A DNA stretch of 64,000 nt from Brevundimonas sp. M20 (GTDB lineage Bacteria; Pseudomonadota; Alphaproteobacteria; Caulobacterales; Caulobacteraceae), in contig NZ_CP041243.1 of the NCBI RefSeq assembly GCF_006547065.1, positions 1,689,001-1,753,000 of the forward strand. The letters are read 5' to 3'. The notes beneath the pieces were generated by a model, which was not told the origin of the DNA, made no database searches, and worked only from the letters and a program-made list of their open reading frames with translations. Position numbers and translations under genes: made by a program. This document shows positions 10,209 through 20,158 of this stretch, in pieces (the stretch's first letter is position 1; the number at the start of each line of letters is the position of its first letter).

Positions 10209-10892
10209 ATGACGAACCGCCTGCCCGCTTTTGACCAGATGCGTCTGCCCCTCCAGAGCGACCTGCCGGAGGGCGCGGACAGTTTTGTCGTTTCCGACAG
10301 CAATCGCGCCGCCGTCGAGGCGCTGGCCGACTGGCCCAATCTGATCGGCGGGGTCATGGCCGTCTGCGGCCCGGCGGGCAGCGGCAAGAGCCGTCTGGGC
10401 CAGATGTGGGCCGAGCGCGTGGGCGCCGTCGCCTTCAACGGCGCGGAGGCGGCGCTGGTCGACCCGATGGAGATCGAGGGGCGACCCGTCCTGCTGGACC
10501 GCGCCATGGAGGCCGATGACGAGACCCTGTTCCACCTGATCAACCTTGCCCAGCTGCCCGGCGGGGCCATGCTGATGATCTCGCGCCCTGCCCCGTCGGC
10601 GTGGGAAGTCGCCCTGCCCGACCTGCGCTCGCGTCTGGACGCCGTCATCAGCGTGCCGGTCGAGGCGCCCGACGACGCGGTTCTGGCCGCCATGCTGGAC
10701 GCCCGCTTCGCCGAGCGCGGCATCCGCCCGGCCAGGGACGTCATCCCCTATCTGCTGCGCCGTATCGACCGCTCGGCGGCGGCGGCGGAAGCCGTGGTGG
10801 AGCGTCTCGACGCCCTGCACCGCCCGGTCACCCGGGCGCTGGCGCGGGAGGCGCTGGAGGGGGCGGATGAGAGCGGGGAGTTGTTTGAGTGA
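10209..10892 (+). CDS. hdaA: HdaA, DnaA-inactivating AAA+ protein
   Basis: 227 residues with a short N-terminus carrying a beta-clamp binding motif QMRLPL (residues 10-15), then a reduced DnaA-type AAA+ module with Walker A GPAGSGKS (54-61), a sensor region, and an arginine-containing lid (YLLRRIDRSAAAAEAVVERLDALHR). It lacks the DnaA DNA-binding domain. In Caulobacter, HdaA bound to the sliding clamp triggers ATP hydrolysis by DnaA to prevent re-initiation. The family start with a clamp motif near residue 10 favours ATG 10209, although ATG 10197 is possible. It is divergent from aspS, with the repeat element in between. Confidence 0.88.
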   Translation: MTNRLPAFDQMRLPLQSDLPEGADSFVVSDSNRAAVEALADWPNLIGGVMAVCGPAGSGKSRLGQMWAERVGAVAFNGAEAALVDPMEIEGRPVLLDRAMEADDETLFHLINLAQLPGGAMLMISRPAPSAWEVALPDLRSRLDAVISVPVEAPDDAVLAAMLDARFAERGIRPARDVIPYLLRRIDRSAAAAEAVVERLDALHRPVTRALAREALEGADESGELFE

Positions 10893-10918
10893 GGGGGTAG
10901 CGCTTGGCCGGAGCAGGC

Positions 10919-11560
10919 CTATGCCCTTGAGGCGGACCGGTAAAATTCGTGGGCGGTCGGCCATTCGGAAAGTTGGAGAAGGAGGCTGGCGGCGGCGGCC
11001 ATTTCCGGAGTCGGGGATGAGCGCTGGTGCCACAGCCGGTATGTGTCGCCGTCGCGGGATTCGAGGATGGAGCTGCCGCTGTCGACCGGGCCGTTACAGC
11101 CGTAGGACGGAACGCGCAGGAGCGGTTCGAGGGCGGCTTCCACCCTCGCCTGCTCCTCGGGCGACAGAAGCCTCCGGACGCCACATCCGCGTTCGTCCGC
11201 GCAGGGGTGCAGCCATTTCGCGGTCATATGGAGACGTCCGCCCTCGACCTTCGTCAGCCTTACCGTCGTCACCACTTGGTTACTCAAAAGCGTGAACCGG
11301 AGCGTCGGGGACCGGCCCGCGTCGGCCCGGAAAAGCGGCTCCTCATTCACGGTCCGCAGCTGCCCCCTGAACCAGGACGCCTCGTGAGGTTCCAGCACCG
11401 GTCGCCGATGAGCAGGGTAGTACCGGTTCTCGGGACACTCGCCCGGTGTGGTCTGCAGATCCGGGGGGAAGAACGGGGTGTCGGCGAGGCTCGCATAGAC
11501 GGCCCCCACGCTGCCGGCCACAGCCAGGGCGATGAGTCCGAAAGCCTTGCGTGAGAACAT
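10919..11560 (-). CDS. Exported or membrane-anchored hypothetical protein
   Basis: 213 residues, not recognised. Residues 7-24 (GLIALAVAGSVGAVYASLA) form one hydrophobic segment, a signal or anchor. The rest is soluble, with a Trp/Phe-rich middle (ASWFRGQLRTVNEEPLF), a cysteine group (HPCADERGCGVRRLL) and another cysteine (SYGCNGPVDSGSS) that could form disulphides in the periplasm. ATG 11560 is set by a strong ribosome site (ggaggt, 6 bases ahead); the sequence before it is not protein-like. It converges on hdaA, with stops 26 bases apart and no terminator seen between them. Confidence 0.7.
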   Translation of the reverse strand: MFSRKAFGLIALAVAGSVGAVYASLADTPFFPPDLQTTPGECPENRYYPAHRRPVLEPHEASWFRGQLRTVNEEPLFRADAGRSPTLRFTLLSNQVVTTVRLTKVEGGRLHMTAKWLHPCADERGCGVRRLLSPEEQARVEAALEPLLRVPSYGCNGPVDSGSSILESRDGDTYRLWHQRSSPTPEMAAAASLLLQLSEWPTAHEFYRSASRA

Positions 11561-11786
11561 GGCGGCACCTCCGGAGTGGAGCATCCCGGCAAAGCTGCGG
11601 CTGTTCAAGGTCCACACGCATCTGATCATGGCTCGCCAGCCCGACGCGAAAGGCGCCCCTGAACGGTCTTAACCCTGTCATCCCTGTTCAGCGCGGGTTC
11701 ATGGCGGGAGACCGAAACTGCTCATCAGTCGGGTCCTTCGTCGTGATCCTCCCCGGTCGCGGCGTCCTGCAAAAAGGAGACGCAAG

Positions 11787-12182
11787 ATGAAGATGAACAA
11801 GCCCCTGATCGCTGGTCTGGCCGGTTTGATGGCCCTGTCGGCGCCGATGGCCGCCTCCGCCCAGTCGTGGCGCGGCGACCGTGATCGTGACGGTCGTTAC
11901 GAGCGCTGGGAGCGCCGGGAAGACCGCCAGGATCGCCGCGACTACCGCCGCTACGAGCGCGATCAGCGTCGTTGGGAACGCGACCAGCGCCGTGAGTACC
12001 GTCGCTGGCAGCGCGGGTCGGTCGTTCCGCGTGAGTATCGCCGCAGCTGGTACGTGAACGACTATCGTCGCTACGGCTACGCCCCGCCCCCGCGCGGTTA
12101 CGGCTACTACCGCACCAATACCGGTGATGTGGTGCTGGCCGCAATCGCCACCGGCGTGGTCATCTCGCTGCTGAACCGCTAG
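11787..12182 (+). CDS. RcnB family exported protein
   Basis: 131 residues: a signal peptide (cleavage expected after ASA, residue 25), a strongly charged Arg/Asp/Tyr-rich region (residues 28-75, repeating RRYERDQRRWERDQRRE), and the family's C-terminal motif of PREYRRSWYVNDYRRYG, PPPRGYGYYR and VVLAAIATGVVISLL. RcnB in E. coli is a periplasmic nickel/cobalt homeostasis factor. Alphaproteobacterial relatives such as this one have no proven metal role, so the function is open. A strong ribosome site (aaaggaga) precedes ATG 11787, and a terminator follows directly. The gene appears monocistronic. Confidence 0.82.
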   Translation: MKMNKPLIAGLAGLMALSAPMAASAQSWRGDRDRDGRYERWERREDRQDRRDYRRYERDQRRWERDQRREYRRWQRGSVVPREYRRSWYVNDYRRYGYAPPPRGYGYYRTNTGDVVLAAIATGVVISLLNR

Positions 12183-12202
12183 GTCGGTCGCCTGAATGAC
12201 GG

Positions 12203-12236
12203 AGCCCGTCCGGAACCATCCGGGCGGGCTTTTTCT
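12203..12236 (+). terminator. Rho-independent terminator after the RcnB-like gene
   Basis: Eleven-base arms (agcccgtccgg with ccgggcgggct, one G-T pair) around a short loop are followed by TTTTTCTT. The opposite strand has no T run, so it serves the plus-strand gene only. Confidence 0.85.
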
Positions 12237-12240
12237 TGCG

Positions 12241-12936
12241 TCAGCGACGCAGGGCCTCGAAGCCGCCGGTGAAGACGGCCTCCATGGCGTCGCAAATGGC
12301 GATCATCTCGGACGACCGGCACAGGCCGTTCGAGAGGGCGTCGATCCGGCCCGTCTGGGCCAGCGACAGGGTCAGGGCGCCGGACAGCAGGTGATAGAAC
12401 CAGAACAGCTGGCGCTCGGAGGTGTCGGGCGAGACGCGGCGCAGCAGGTCGATGAAGCGGTGAATCACCGGGTCGAAATGCTGGTGCATGGCGTCGCCGC
12501 CCCAGACCGGGGTGTTGTTCACCTGGGCCACCAGCGCCGCATAGTTCAGCCAGGCCGGATCGCCCTGATCGAGCAGCTCGAACAGGGGGCGCAGGAAGGC
12601 GTCGAGCACGCCGCGCACGGTCATGGCGTCGCCCTGCGCGGCCTCGTAGCGGTCAAGGCTGTCCAGACGCATGGTGTTCACAACCTCGGCGCGGCGGCCG
12701 AAGGTGGCGGTGAACAGCTTGGCCTTGTCCTCGAAATAGTAGTGGACCAGCGCCGTATCCACGCCCGCCTCGGCGGCGACCGCCTTGAGGGTGACGCCGT
12801 GCAGGCCGTCGCGGGCGAACAGGCGCTCGGCCGCGTCGAGGATGCGCGCCGTCGTCTCCTCGCGCCGCTGGGCCTTGGGCTTCAACGGGACCTTGGGGCG
12901 AGGCGGCTTGATCCGGGCGGCGGTGTCGGTCGTCAT
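12241..12936 (-). CDS. TetR family transcriptional regulator
   Basis: 231 residues. After a Lys/Pro-rich N-terminal arm, residues 20-70 form the TetR DNA-binding domain (ILDAAERLFARDGLHGVTLKAVAAEAGVDTALVHYYFEDKAKLF). The remainder is the helical ligand-binding and dimerisation domain, resembling the TetR_C group with YAALVAQVNNTPVWGGDA. The ATG overlaps the esterase stop by one base (TGATG at 12934-12938), so the two are translated together. Its target is probably its own operon and the divergent TonB receptor, through the palindrome at 14550-14579; this is inference. Confidence 0.9.
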   Translation of the reverse strand: MTTDTAARIKPPRPKVPLKPKAQRREETTARILDAAERLFARDGLHGVTLKAVAAEAGVDTALVHYYFEDKAKLFTATFGRRAEVVNTMRLDSLDRYEAAQGDAMTVRGVLDAFLRPLFELLDQGDPAWLNYAALVAQVNNTPVWGGDAMHQHFDPVIHRFIDLLRRVSPDTSERQLFWFYHLLSGALTLSLAQTGRIDALSNGLCRSSEMIAICDAMEAVFTGGFEALRR

Positions 12937-14465
12937 CAACCCCTTGTACCCGAGAACAGGGTTCTCAGGCGATCCCGCGCGCGCAGCAGGAGGATCAGCA
13001 GCTTCGCCTTGCGCTCGTGATGGTCCAGCGCTGTCTTCCACCAGCCGCGCCGCAGGACACCGCCGGGGGTGTGGTCGAAGACCATCCAGTCGTCGGTGCG
13101 GCTGTCATAGGCGGGCCAGTCCGGGCCGGGGACGCCGTCACGGGCGAAGGCGATCCAGCGGGCATGCATGGCGGCGCTGACGGCGCGGTCGGCGTCGCTG
13201 GCGGGCGGCGAGCCGTCGGGACGGTGATCCAGGGTCTCGAAGACATGGAAGATCTCGGCGGCGTGGTCGGCGCGGGACTTCTGGTCCCGTTTGGCGTCCT
13301 CGACATAGTCGAAGGCGTAGAGCCAGGCGTTCGACCTGCGGGGCCGCGAGGCGATCCAGCGGGCGGGACCGGCGAAGCCGAAATCGCGGAAGCCGAGGCG
13401 GATCAGCTGTTCCTCGTCGCCCTTCGCCTCGGGGTAGAGACGCGCGAGGGCGGCGTCGGGCTTGATCATCTGACCGAACCGCTTGAGGCCGCCGCCGTAG
13501 TTGAGCAGGGAATCCTCGCCGCTGTTCACCCCGATCATCAGGGGCACGTCGGCGAAATCGCCCTTCGCCCATGACGAGATCGGGTCACGGGTCAGCAGGC
13601 GGCCGTCGATGACCGGGCCGAAGCTGGACTCGATCCCGGTCAGACGCTCGGCGGGCACGGCGCGCAGGGCGGCGGCGTCGGGATCGGTCAGGCCCAGCGC
13701 CGTCGCCGTGGCCACGCCCCTCGCCTCGGCCGCCTTCAGCGGCGCTGCGGGGAGCCAGCCGCCGCCGGACTGGACGATGGCCTTGTGGAAGAGCCCCCTC
13801 GCCCGCCCCGCCGTCATCAGGGCCAGGATGTCGATGCCGCCGGCGGATTCGCCGAACAGGGTGACGTTGGCGGGGTCGCCTCCGAAGACGGCGATGTTGT
13901 CGCGCACCCACTCCAGCACCGCGATCTGGTCCAGCAGGCCCGGCGCGCCCAGCGGCTCATCGGCGGGCGTGGCGGCGGTCAGGGCTGGATGGGCGAAGAA
14001 GCCGAGCTGGCCCAGACGGTAGTTGGCGGTGACCAGCACCACGCCGTCGCGGGCGAAGGCGGCCCCGTCATAGAAGGGCAGCGAACCCGCGCCCATCCGG
14101 TTCGAGCCGCCGTGCAGCCAGACCATGACCGGCGCGGGCACAGGCGTGGGGCGGTCGCTCACGGGCGCCCAGACGTTCAGGGTCAGGCAGTCCTCGGACG
14201 TCGGCGCGGGCGCGCCGCCGATGCTGACGATGTCGGCGACGTCGGAGGGTCCCGCCTGCGGCGGGGCGAGGCCGAAGGTCGCGGCGTCACGCTCGCCCTC
14301 CCATGCCGGACAGGGGCGCGGCGCCCGCCAGCGCAGGTCTCCGACCGGGGGCCGGGCATAGGGAATGCCGCGCCAGACATGGGCCGCGCCTTCGCGCCGT
14401 CCCCGCACGGCTCCGGCCTGTACGCGCACGACGGGCGCGGCTTCGCCGGTGTTGATCTGGTCCAT
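12936..14465 (-). CDS. Type B carboxylesterase / lipase family hydrolase
   Basis: 509 residues of the alpha/beta-hydrolase carboxylesterase-B family. Visible are RGIPYARPPVGDLRW at 32-46, EDCLTLNVWAP at 91-101, the oxyanion-hole WLHGG at 116-120 and the nucleophile elbow GESAGG with Ser207. No signal peptide is seen from ATG 14465, so it should be cytoplasmic. A longer form up to 14615 would run through the presumed promoter and is rejected. It is co-translated with the TetR gene and divergent from a TonB-dependent receptor, which suggests hydrolysis of an imported ester-linked compound. The substrate cannot be named. Confidence 0.9.
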   Translation of the reverse strand: MDQINTGEAAPVVRVQAGAVRGRREGAAHVWRGIPYARPPVGDLRWRAPRPCPAWEGERDAATFGLAPPQAGPSDVADIVSIGGAPAPTSEDCLTLNVWAPVSDRPTPVPAPVMVWLHGGSNRMGAGSLPFYDGAAFARDGVVLVTANYRLGQLGFFAHPALTAATPADEPLGAPGLLDQIAVLEWVRDNIAVFGGDPANVTLFGESAGGIDILALMTAGRARGLFHKAIVQSGGGWLPAAPLKAAEARGVATATALGLTDPDAAALRAVPAERLTGIESSFGPVIDGRLLTRDPISSWAKGDFADVPLMIGVNSGEDSLLNYGGGLKRFGQMIKPDAALARLYPEAKGDEEQLIRLGFRDFGFAGPARWIASRPRRSNAWLYAFDYVEDAKRDQKSRADHAAEIFHVFETLDHRPDGSPPASDADRAVSAAMHARWIAFARDGVPGPDWPAYDSRTDDWMVFDHTPGGVLRRGWWKTALDHHERKAKLLILLLRARDRLRTLFSGTRG

Positions 14466-14549
14466 CCGCTTCCATCCCGGCGCGATCTGCGTCGCGCTCA
14501 AGCCGTTCCAATGACGACCCGCACTGTGGCCCGGCAATCCGCGTTTGCA

Positions 14550-14579
14550 AACATCATTCATGAGAAAATGAAGAATGTT
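14550..14579. promoter_or_regulatory. Candidate TetR operator in the esterase-receptor divergent region
   Basis: An imperfect inverted repeat, aacatcattcat then 6 bases then atgaagaatgtt, with 10 of 12 arm positions matching. It lies in the 198-base region between the divergent carboxylesterase (start 14465) and the TonB receptor (start 14664). A TTGACA at 14578-14583 directly abuts it and could be the receptor's -35 box, although no good -10 partner was found. Its size and symmetry suit a TetR-family site, but binding is inferred only from position. Confidence 0.45.
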
Positions 14580-14663
14580 GACAGCGTGGCTGTTCGTGGC
14601 CACCGTCCGCCTCAACCAGATCAGCGGCGATCAACGACCGCGTATGGATGAGGAAACAGATTT

Positions 14664-16901
14664 ATGCGGAAGACAGGACAACTGCGTCTGGCGCTGATGA
14701 GCAGCGTCTTTCTGGCGGCCCCGCTGTTCGCGGCGCCGGCCATGGCCCAGGACGCGGCCGATGATCAGGAACAGGCCTCGGACCTCGGCGAGGTGGTGGT
14801 CACCGCCCGCCGCCGCGAAGAGACGCTGAAGGATGTCCCGGTGGCCGTCACCGCCGTCAGCGCCGAACGGCTGGAGCAGACCGGCGCGGCTGACGTCACG
14901 GCCCTGCAGCAGCAGACGCCGAACGCCACGGTGCAGGTCGCGCGCGGCACCAACTCGACCCTGACCACCTTCATCCGCGGCGTCGGCCAGCAGGACCCGC
15001 TGTGGGGCTTCGAGCCCGGCGTGGGCCTGTATGTGGACGATGTCTATATCGCCCGTCCGCAGGGCGCGGTGCTGGACATCTTCGACATCCAGCGACTGGA
15101 AGTCCTGCGCGGGCCGCAGGGTACCCTGTACGGCCGCAACACCATCGGCGGCGCGATCAAATATGTGACCAAGCGCCTGTCGCAGGAGCCGGAGCTGACC
15201 CTGCGCGGCGCCTACGGCAGCTACAACCAGGTCGATCTGATCGCCTCGGGCTCGACCCCGATCACCGACAGCCTGCGGATCGGCGGCGCGGTCGCGCGTT
15301 ATACCCGCGACGGCTACGGCACGAACCTGACCACGGGCGCCGAGCACTACAACAAGGACGTCACCGCGGCCCGCGTGAGCCTGGAATGGACGCCGACCGA
15401 CACCCTGTTCTTCCGACTGGCCGGCGACATCACCGAGGACGAGTCCAACGCCCGTCACGGCTATCGCCTCGTCGCGCCGTCGCCGGACAGCGTCTATGAC
15501 ACCCGCGCCGGCATCGGCGACGAGGGCTATGTCCGCACGCGCGGCCTGTCGTTCACGGGCGAATGGCAAGCCACCGACAACCTGACCTTCAAATCGGTCA
15601 CCGCCTGGCGGGACGGCGACACCAAGGGCGACGGCATCGACTTCGACGGCCTGCCCCAGCCGATTCTCGACATCCCCGGCTACTATGCCGACAGCCAGTT
15701 CACCCAGGAGTTCCAGCTGCTGTTCCAGGGCGATCGCTGGAACGGCGTGGCGGGCGTCTTCTACATGGACGCCTCGGCCGAGGGCGCGTTCGACACCGTC
15801 ATCGGTCTGTATCCCAGCCTGGGCGTCGGCCTGCCGGCGGGTCTGACCACCTATACCGGCGGCAAGGTGGACACCGAGAGCTTCGCCATCTTCGCGGACT
15901 TCAGCTACGAGATCACCGACCAGCTTTCGGTCTCGGTCGGCGGCCGCTGGACGCGCGACGAAAAGAGCGTGACCCAGCTGCGCCAGAACTATCTGGGCGT
16001 CCGCAGCCCGTTCTTCGGCAACGCGGGGGCCATCCCCGCCGGTCCGCCGGCGACCAATTACAGCGCCTCGGACAGCTATTCGGAGTTCACTCCGCGGGTC
16101 AGCGCCAGCTACAGATTCACCCCTGACCTGACGGGCTATGTCTCGTATGGGCGCGGCTTCAAGTCGGGCGGCTTCGACATGCGCGGCGACGCCTCGCTGT
16201 ATCCGGACACCATCAACGGCTACCAGCCGGAGCTGGTCGACACCTATGAGATCGGCCTGAAGGGTTCGCTGTTCGACCGGCGCGTCAACTTCGCCTCGGC
16301 CCTGTTCAAGTCGGAGTACACCGACCAGCAGATCACCTCGCAGTTCTTCATCCCGCCCGCCTCGGTCGTCAGCTTCGTGGACAACGCCGGGTCGAGCGAG
16401 ATCTGGGGCTGGGAACTGGAAGCCAGCGCGCGGATCACCGACGACTTCATCCCGCGTCTGACGCTGGGTTACCTGGACGCGCAGTTCAACGACTTCGTGA
16501 CCTTCAACCCGCTGACCGGCCTGCGCGAGAACATGGCCGACCAGCGCAAATTCCAGAATACGCCGGACTGGACCGCCTCGGTGGCCCTCCCCTACAGCGT
16601 CGATCTGGACGAGGCGGGCTCGATCATCTTCACCCCGACCGCCTCGTATCGCGGCGCGACCCAGATGTTCGAGACGGCGATTCCGCTGCTCGATCAGGGC
16701 TCGTACTGGCTCTATGACGCGACCCTGATGTGGACGGCGGCCGATGGGCGCTACCGCGTCAGCCTGGCCGGCCGGAACCTCGGCGACGAGCGGTATCGGG
16801 CCGGCGGCTACAACTTCCCGGGCGCGATCACCGGTGACTCCGTCATCGGCTTCTATGGCGCGCCCCGCACCGTGACCCTGACCCTGACCGCATCCTTCTG
16901 A
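14664..16901 (+). CDS. TonB-dependent outer-membrane receptor
   Basis: 745 residues: a signal peptide (cleavage after PAMA, residue 28), a TonB-box-like EVVVTARRREETLKDVPVAV near 43-62, the plug domain with RGVG and the LRGPQGTLYGRNTIGGAI hallmark, and a 22-strand barrel ending in the typical C-terminal aromatic (LTLTASF). It should import a ligand with energy from TonB-ExbBD. The VPVAVTAV and DDVYIARPQG forms are typical of the large Caulobacterales/Sphingomonad receptor group, whose ligands are mostly unknown. A gaggaaa ribosome site precedes the ATG. It is divergent from a carboxylesterase-TetR unit and followed by a terminator. Confidence 0.93.
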   Translation: MRKTGQLRLALMSSVFLAAPLFAAPAMAQDAADDQEQASDLGEVVVTARRREETLKDVPVAVTAVSAERLEQTGAADVTALQQQTPNATVQVARGTNSTLTTFIRGVGQQDPLWGFEPGVGLYVDDVYIARPQGAVLDIFDIQRLEVLRGPQGTLYGRNTIGGAIKYVTKRLSQEPELTLRGAYGSYNQVDLIASGSTPITDSLRIGGAVARYTRDGYGTNLTTGAEHYNKDVTAARVSLEWTPTDTLFFRLAGDITEDESNARHGYRLVAPSPDSVYDTRAGIGDEGYVRTRGLSFTGEWQATDNLTFKSVTAWRDGDTKGDGIDFDGLPQPILDIPGYYADSQFTQEFQLLFQGDRWNGVAGVFYMDASAEGAFDTVIGLYPSLGVGLPAGLTTYTGGKVDTESFAIFADFSYEITDQLSVSVGGRWTRDEKSVTQLRQNYLGVRSPFFGNAGAIPAGPPATNYSASDSYSEFTPRVSASYRFTPDLTGYVSYGRGFKSGGFDMRGDASLYPDTINGYQPELVDTYEIGLKGSLFDRRVNFASALFKSEYTDQQITSQFFIPPASVVSFVDNAGSSEIWGWELEASARITDDFIPRLTLGYLDAQFNDFVTFNPLTGLRENMADQRKFQNTPDWTASVALPYSVDLDEAGSIIFTPTASYRGATQMFETAIPLLDQGSYWLYDATLMWTAADGRYRVSLAGRNLGDERYRAGGYNFPGAITGDSVIGFYGAPRTVTLTLTASF

Positions 16902-16924
16902 GCGGGCAGGTCCAAACTGCGCCG

Positions 16925-16956
16925 GGGTTGCGAAAGCGGCCCCGGCGTCCTGTTCC
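16925..16956 (+). repeat. 3'-UTR direct repeat, copy 1
   Basis: A 32-base sequence starting gggttgcgaaagcggcccc that recurs at 18038-18069 with a single mismatch. Here it lies 23 bases after the TonB receptor stop and before that gene's terminator. Part of it pairs with the bases just upstream to make a 7-base GC stem (gccgggg...ccccggc, 16921-16946). Confidence 0.8.
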
Positions 16957-16976
16957 CTGGCCGGGGCCAGGCAGGG

Positions 16977-17009
16977 GCCTGTCCGGGGAAAGATCCGGGC
17001 GGGCTTTTT
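16977..17009 (+). terminator. Rho-independent terminator after the TonB receptor
   Basis: Arms gcctgtccgg and ccgggcgggc pair over 10 positions with two G-T pairs and are followed by TTTTT. The stem and tail closely resemble the terminators at 12203 and 18088. Confidence 0.75.
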
Positions 17010-17069
17010 CGTGCGTCAGCGGGCCCGCGCGCATCACCCGCGCCCGTCGACCAAAGCGCGGCCGACCCT

Positions 17070-17099
17070 TTGACACGCTTGAGAAGAGGCTGCTAGCTG
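17070..17099 (+). promoter_or_regulatory. Candidate housekeeping (sigma-73 type) promoter
   Basis: TTGACA at 17070-17075 and GCTAGCTG at 17092-17099, separated by 16 bases, fit the Caulobacter housekeeping promoter pattern (TTGAC-type -35, GCTANAWC-type -10). It ends 26 bases before ATG 17126 and would drive the exported protein gene. Confidence 0.5.
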
Positions 17100-17125
17100 C
17101 GTGCACGCCCCGGGGAGAGACGGAC

Positions 17126-18037
17126 ATGATCTCAGGACTGCTGCTCGCCGCCGGCCTGCTCGCCGCATCCGGCCAGACCGCACCGCAAACGGCGCCTCAG
17201 ACAGCCCCGCAGGCGGCTGAGGCGACCCGACTTGATGATGTCGTCGTCAACGCCGAACGCCTGGCGGAACGCGTGGAGACCTTTGTCGAGGACATCAATT
17301 CGCCGCCCGTGAACCGGGGGCCCGCGCGCTGGCGCCGTGAGGTCTGCGTGGGGGTCGCCAATCTGAAGCCGGAGGCCGCCCAGATCATCGCCGACCGGGT
17401 ATCGGAAGTCGCGGTTCGCTCGGGCCTGGAGGCCGGTGAGCCGGGCTGCAGCCCCAACATCCTGATCGTGGCCACCGATGACGGTGACGCCATGGCCCGC
17501 GGACTGGTGGAACGCTCACCCCGGGCCTTCCGACCCGCCTACTCCGGCGCCGCCCGCTCCAGCGAGCAGCTTGAAGCCTTCCTGACCTCGCCCGCGCCGG
17601 TGCGCTGGTGGCATGTCAGCATCCCGGTCGCCCGGGACACCGGCCAGATCGCCGTGCGCATCCCCGGATACCTGCCGCCCCTTATCGAGGGCGCGAACAG
17701 CCGCATCCGGGCGTCGACCCGCAACGATCTTCTGCGCGCCTTCGTCATCGTCGACCTCGACAGGGCGGCGGGCGTGAGCTTCCAGCAATTGGGAGACTAT
17801 ATCGGCATGGTCGCCATGGCCCAGATTGACCCGGACGCCGACACCGCGGGCTACGACACGGTCCTGAACCTGTTCGACACCGGCCATCCCGTGGATGGAG
17901 TCACGGATTGGGACATTTCCTATCTCACGGCGCTGTACGGGGCCGAGCTGAACCGCGCGGCATCGAGGCAGCAGGCCGGCGAGATCGCTTCGAGCATGAT
18001 CCGTGACCAGCGCCGTCAACAGGACGACGCCTTCTGA
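17126..18037 (+). CDS. Exported hypothetical protein
   Basis: 303 residues, family not recognised. A short hydrophobic signal (ISGLLLAAGLLAASG) is followed by a TAPQ repeat. The mature part has RWRREVCVGVANL, SEVAVRSGLEAGEPGCSPNILIVATDDGDAMARGL and a C-terminal WDISYLTALYGAELNRAASRQQAGEIASSM. Similar proteins of about 300 residues are common as unknowns in Caulobacterales and Sphingomonadales. ATG 17126 follows ggggagaga. The gene has its own promoter-like and terminator sequences and is flanked by the two copies of a 32-base repeat, so it reads as a self-contained cassette. Confidence 0.75.
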   Translation: MISGLLLAAGLLAASGQTAPQTAPQTAPQAAEATRLDDVVVNAERLAERVETFVEDINSPPVNRGPARWRREVCVGVANLKPEAAQIIADRVSEVAVRSGLEAGEPGCSPNILIVATDDGDAMARGLVERSPRAFRPAYSGAARSSEQLEAFLTSPAPVRWWHVSIPVARDTGQIAVRIPGYLPPLIEGANSRIRASTRNDLLRAFVIVDLDRAAGVSFQQLGDYIGMVAMAQIDPDADTAGYDTVLNLFDTGHPVDGVTDWDISYLTALYGAELNRAASRQQAGEIASSMIRDQRRQQDDAF

Positions 18038-18069
18038 GGGTTGCGAAAACGGCCCCGGCGTCCTGTTCC
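18038..18069 (+). repeat. 3'-UTR direct repeat, copy 2
   Basis: The second copy of the sequence at 16925-16956, with one base different. It begins directly after the TGA of the exported protein gene. Both copies lie between a stop codon and a rho-independent terminator, so the pair brackets the 17126-18037 gene together with its upstream promoter. Confidence 0.8.
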
Positions 18070-18087
18070 TGCATACTGACCAAGCAA

Positions 18088-18119
18088 AAGGCCCGCCCGG
18101 ATCGCTCCGGGCGGGCCTT
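18088..18119. terminator. Rho-independent terminator, probably bidirectional
   Basis: A perfect 14-base stem (aaggcccgcccgga with its complement) and a TCGC loop. It serves the plus-strand gene ending at 18037. On the minus strand the stem is followed by TTTT, so it can also end the small gene at 18186-18389. Confidence 0.85.
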
Positions 18120-18185
18120 CGTTTGTGCGGGTCCCCTGCTCCGTGGCTGAAGACTCAGGATGAAACCGCACGCCGGCGACAGGCC

Positions 18186-18389
18186 TTACGGCGGCGGCGG
18201 CTCAGCCGGCGCGTCACACAGCATTGAGACCGGGCACTCCCAGGACCAGTAGAGGAACTGCCCATCCTCGCCATAGTGAGCGTCCCAGTGACAGTTGAGC
18301 TCGCAGCCCGGGTCCGAGTCCGCGGTGGCGCTCGCGGGAGCCATCAAGACCCCTGCCGCAAAGAGTGCGACAGCGACGTTCTTCATCAT
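18186..18389 (-). CDS. Small exported cysteine-containing protein
   Basis: 67 residues, not recognised. A signal peptide (MMKNVAVALFAAGVLMAPASATA) is followed by a mature chain of about 44 residues with four cysteines (CELNC and ECPVSMLC), several Trp/Tyr and a proline tail. The cysteines suggest two disulphides in the periplasm. A strong ribosome site (ggaggagg) lies 6 bases before ATG 18389; the next codon is also ATG and could be used instead. The gene stands alone between a terminator and gatB. Confidence 0.65.
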   Translation of the reverse strand: MMKNVAVALFAAGVLMAPASATADSDPGCELNCHWDAHYGEDGQFLYWSWECPVSMLCDAPAEPPPP

Positions 18390-18524
18390 GGTTGTCCTCC
18401 TCCGGCGGAAAATCCGCAACAGGAAGTTGTTCCCAATGGTGGAGCTTTAGCAATCCAAGATCACTGAATCGTGAGCTGAAACAACCTTAACGATTGAAAG
18501 CCGGGCGCGGTGGCTGACCCGGGA

Positions 18525-20027
<1,503 letters not shown>

Positions 20028-20158
20028 GCGGTCCAGATGGCCTACCGGCCGTGCGCGGTCAAGAAAACGGCGGGTCGAAATCACCGTGTGACGCGGCTTT
20101 GGACGGATCGGGCGTCCTGTCGCGTTCATTGTCTGACGCGAACCACCCGAGGCCCGAC

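Noticed and set aside
14466..14615. N-terminal extension of the carboxylesterase to 14615
   Set aside because: It would cover the divergent promoter and the palindrome, has no family-like sequence, and ATG 14465 gives the expected start.
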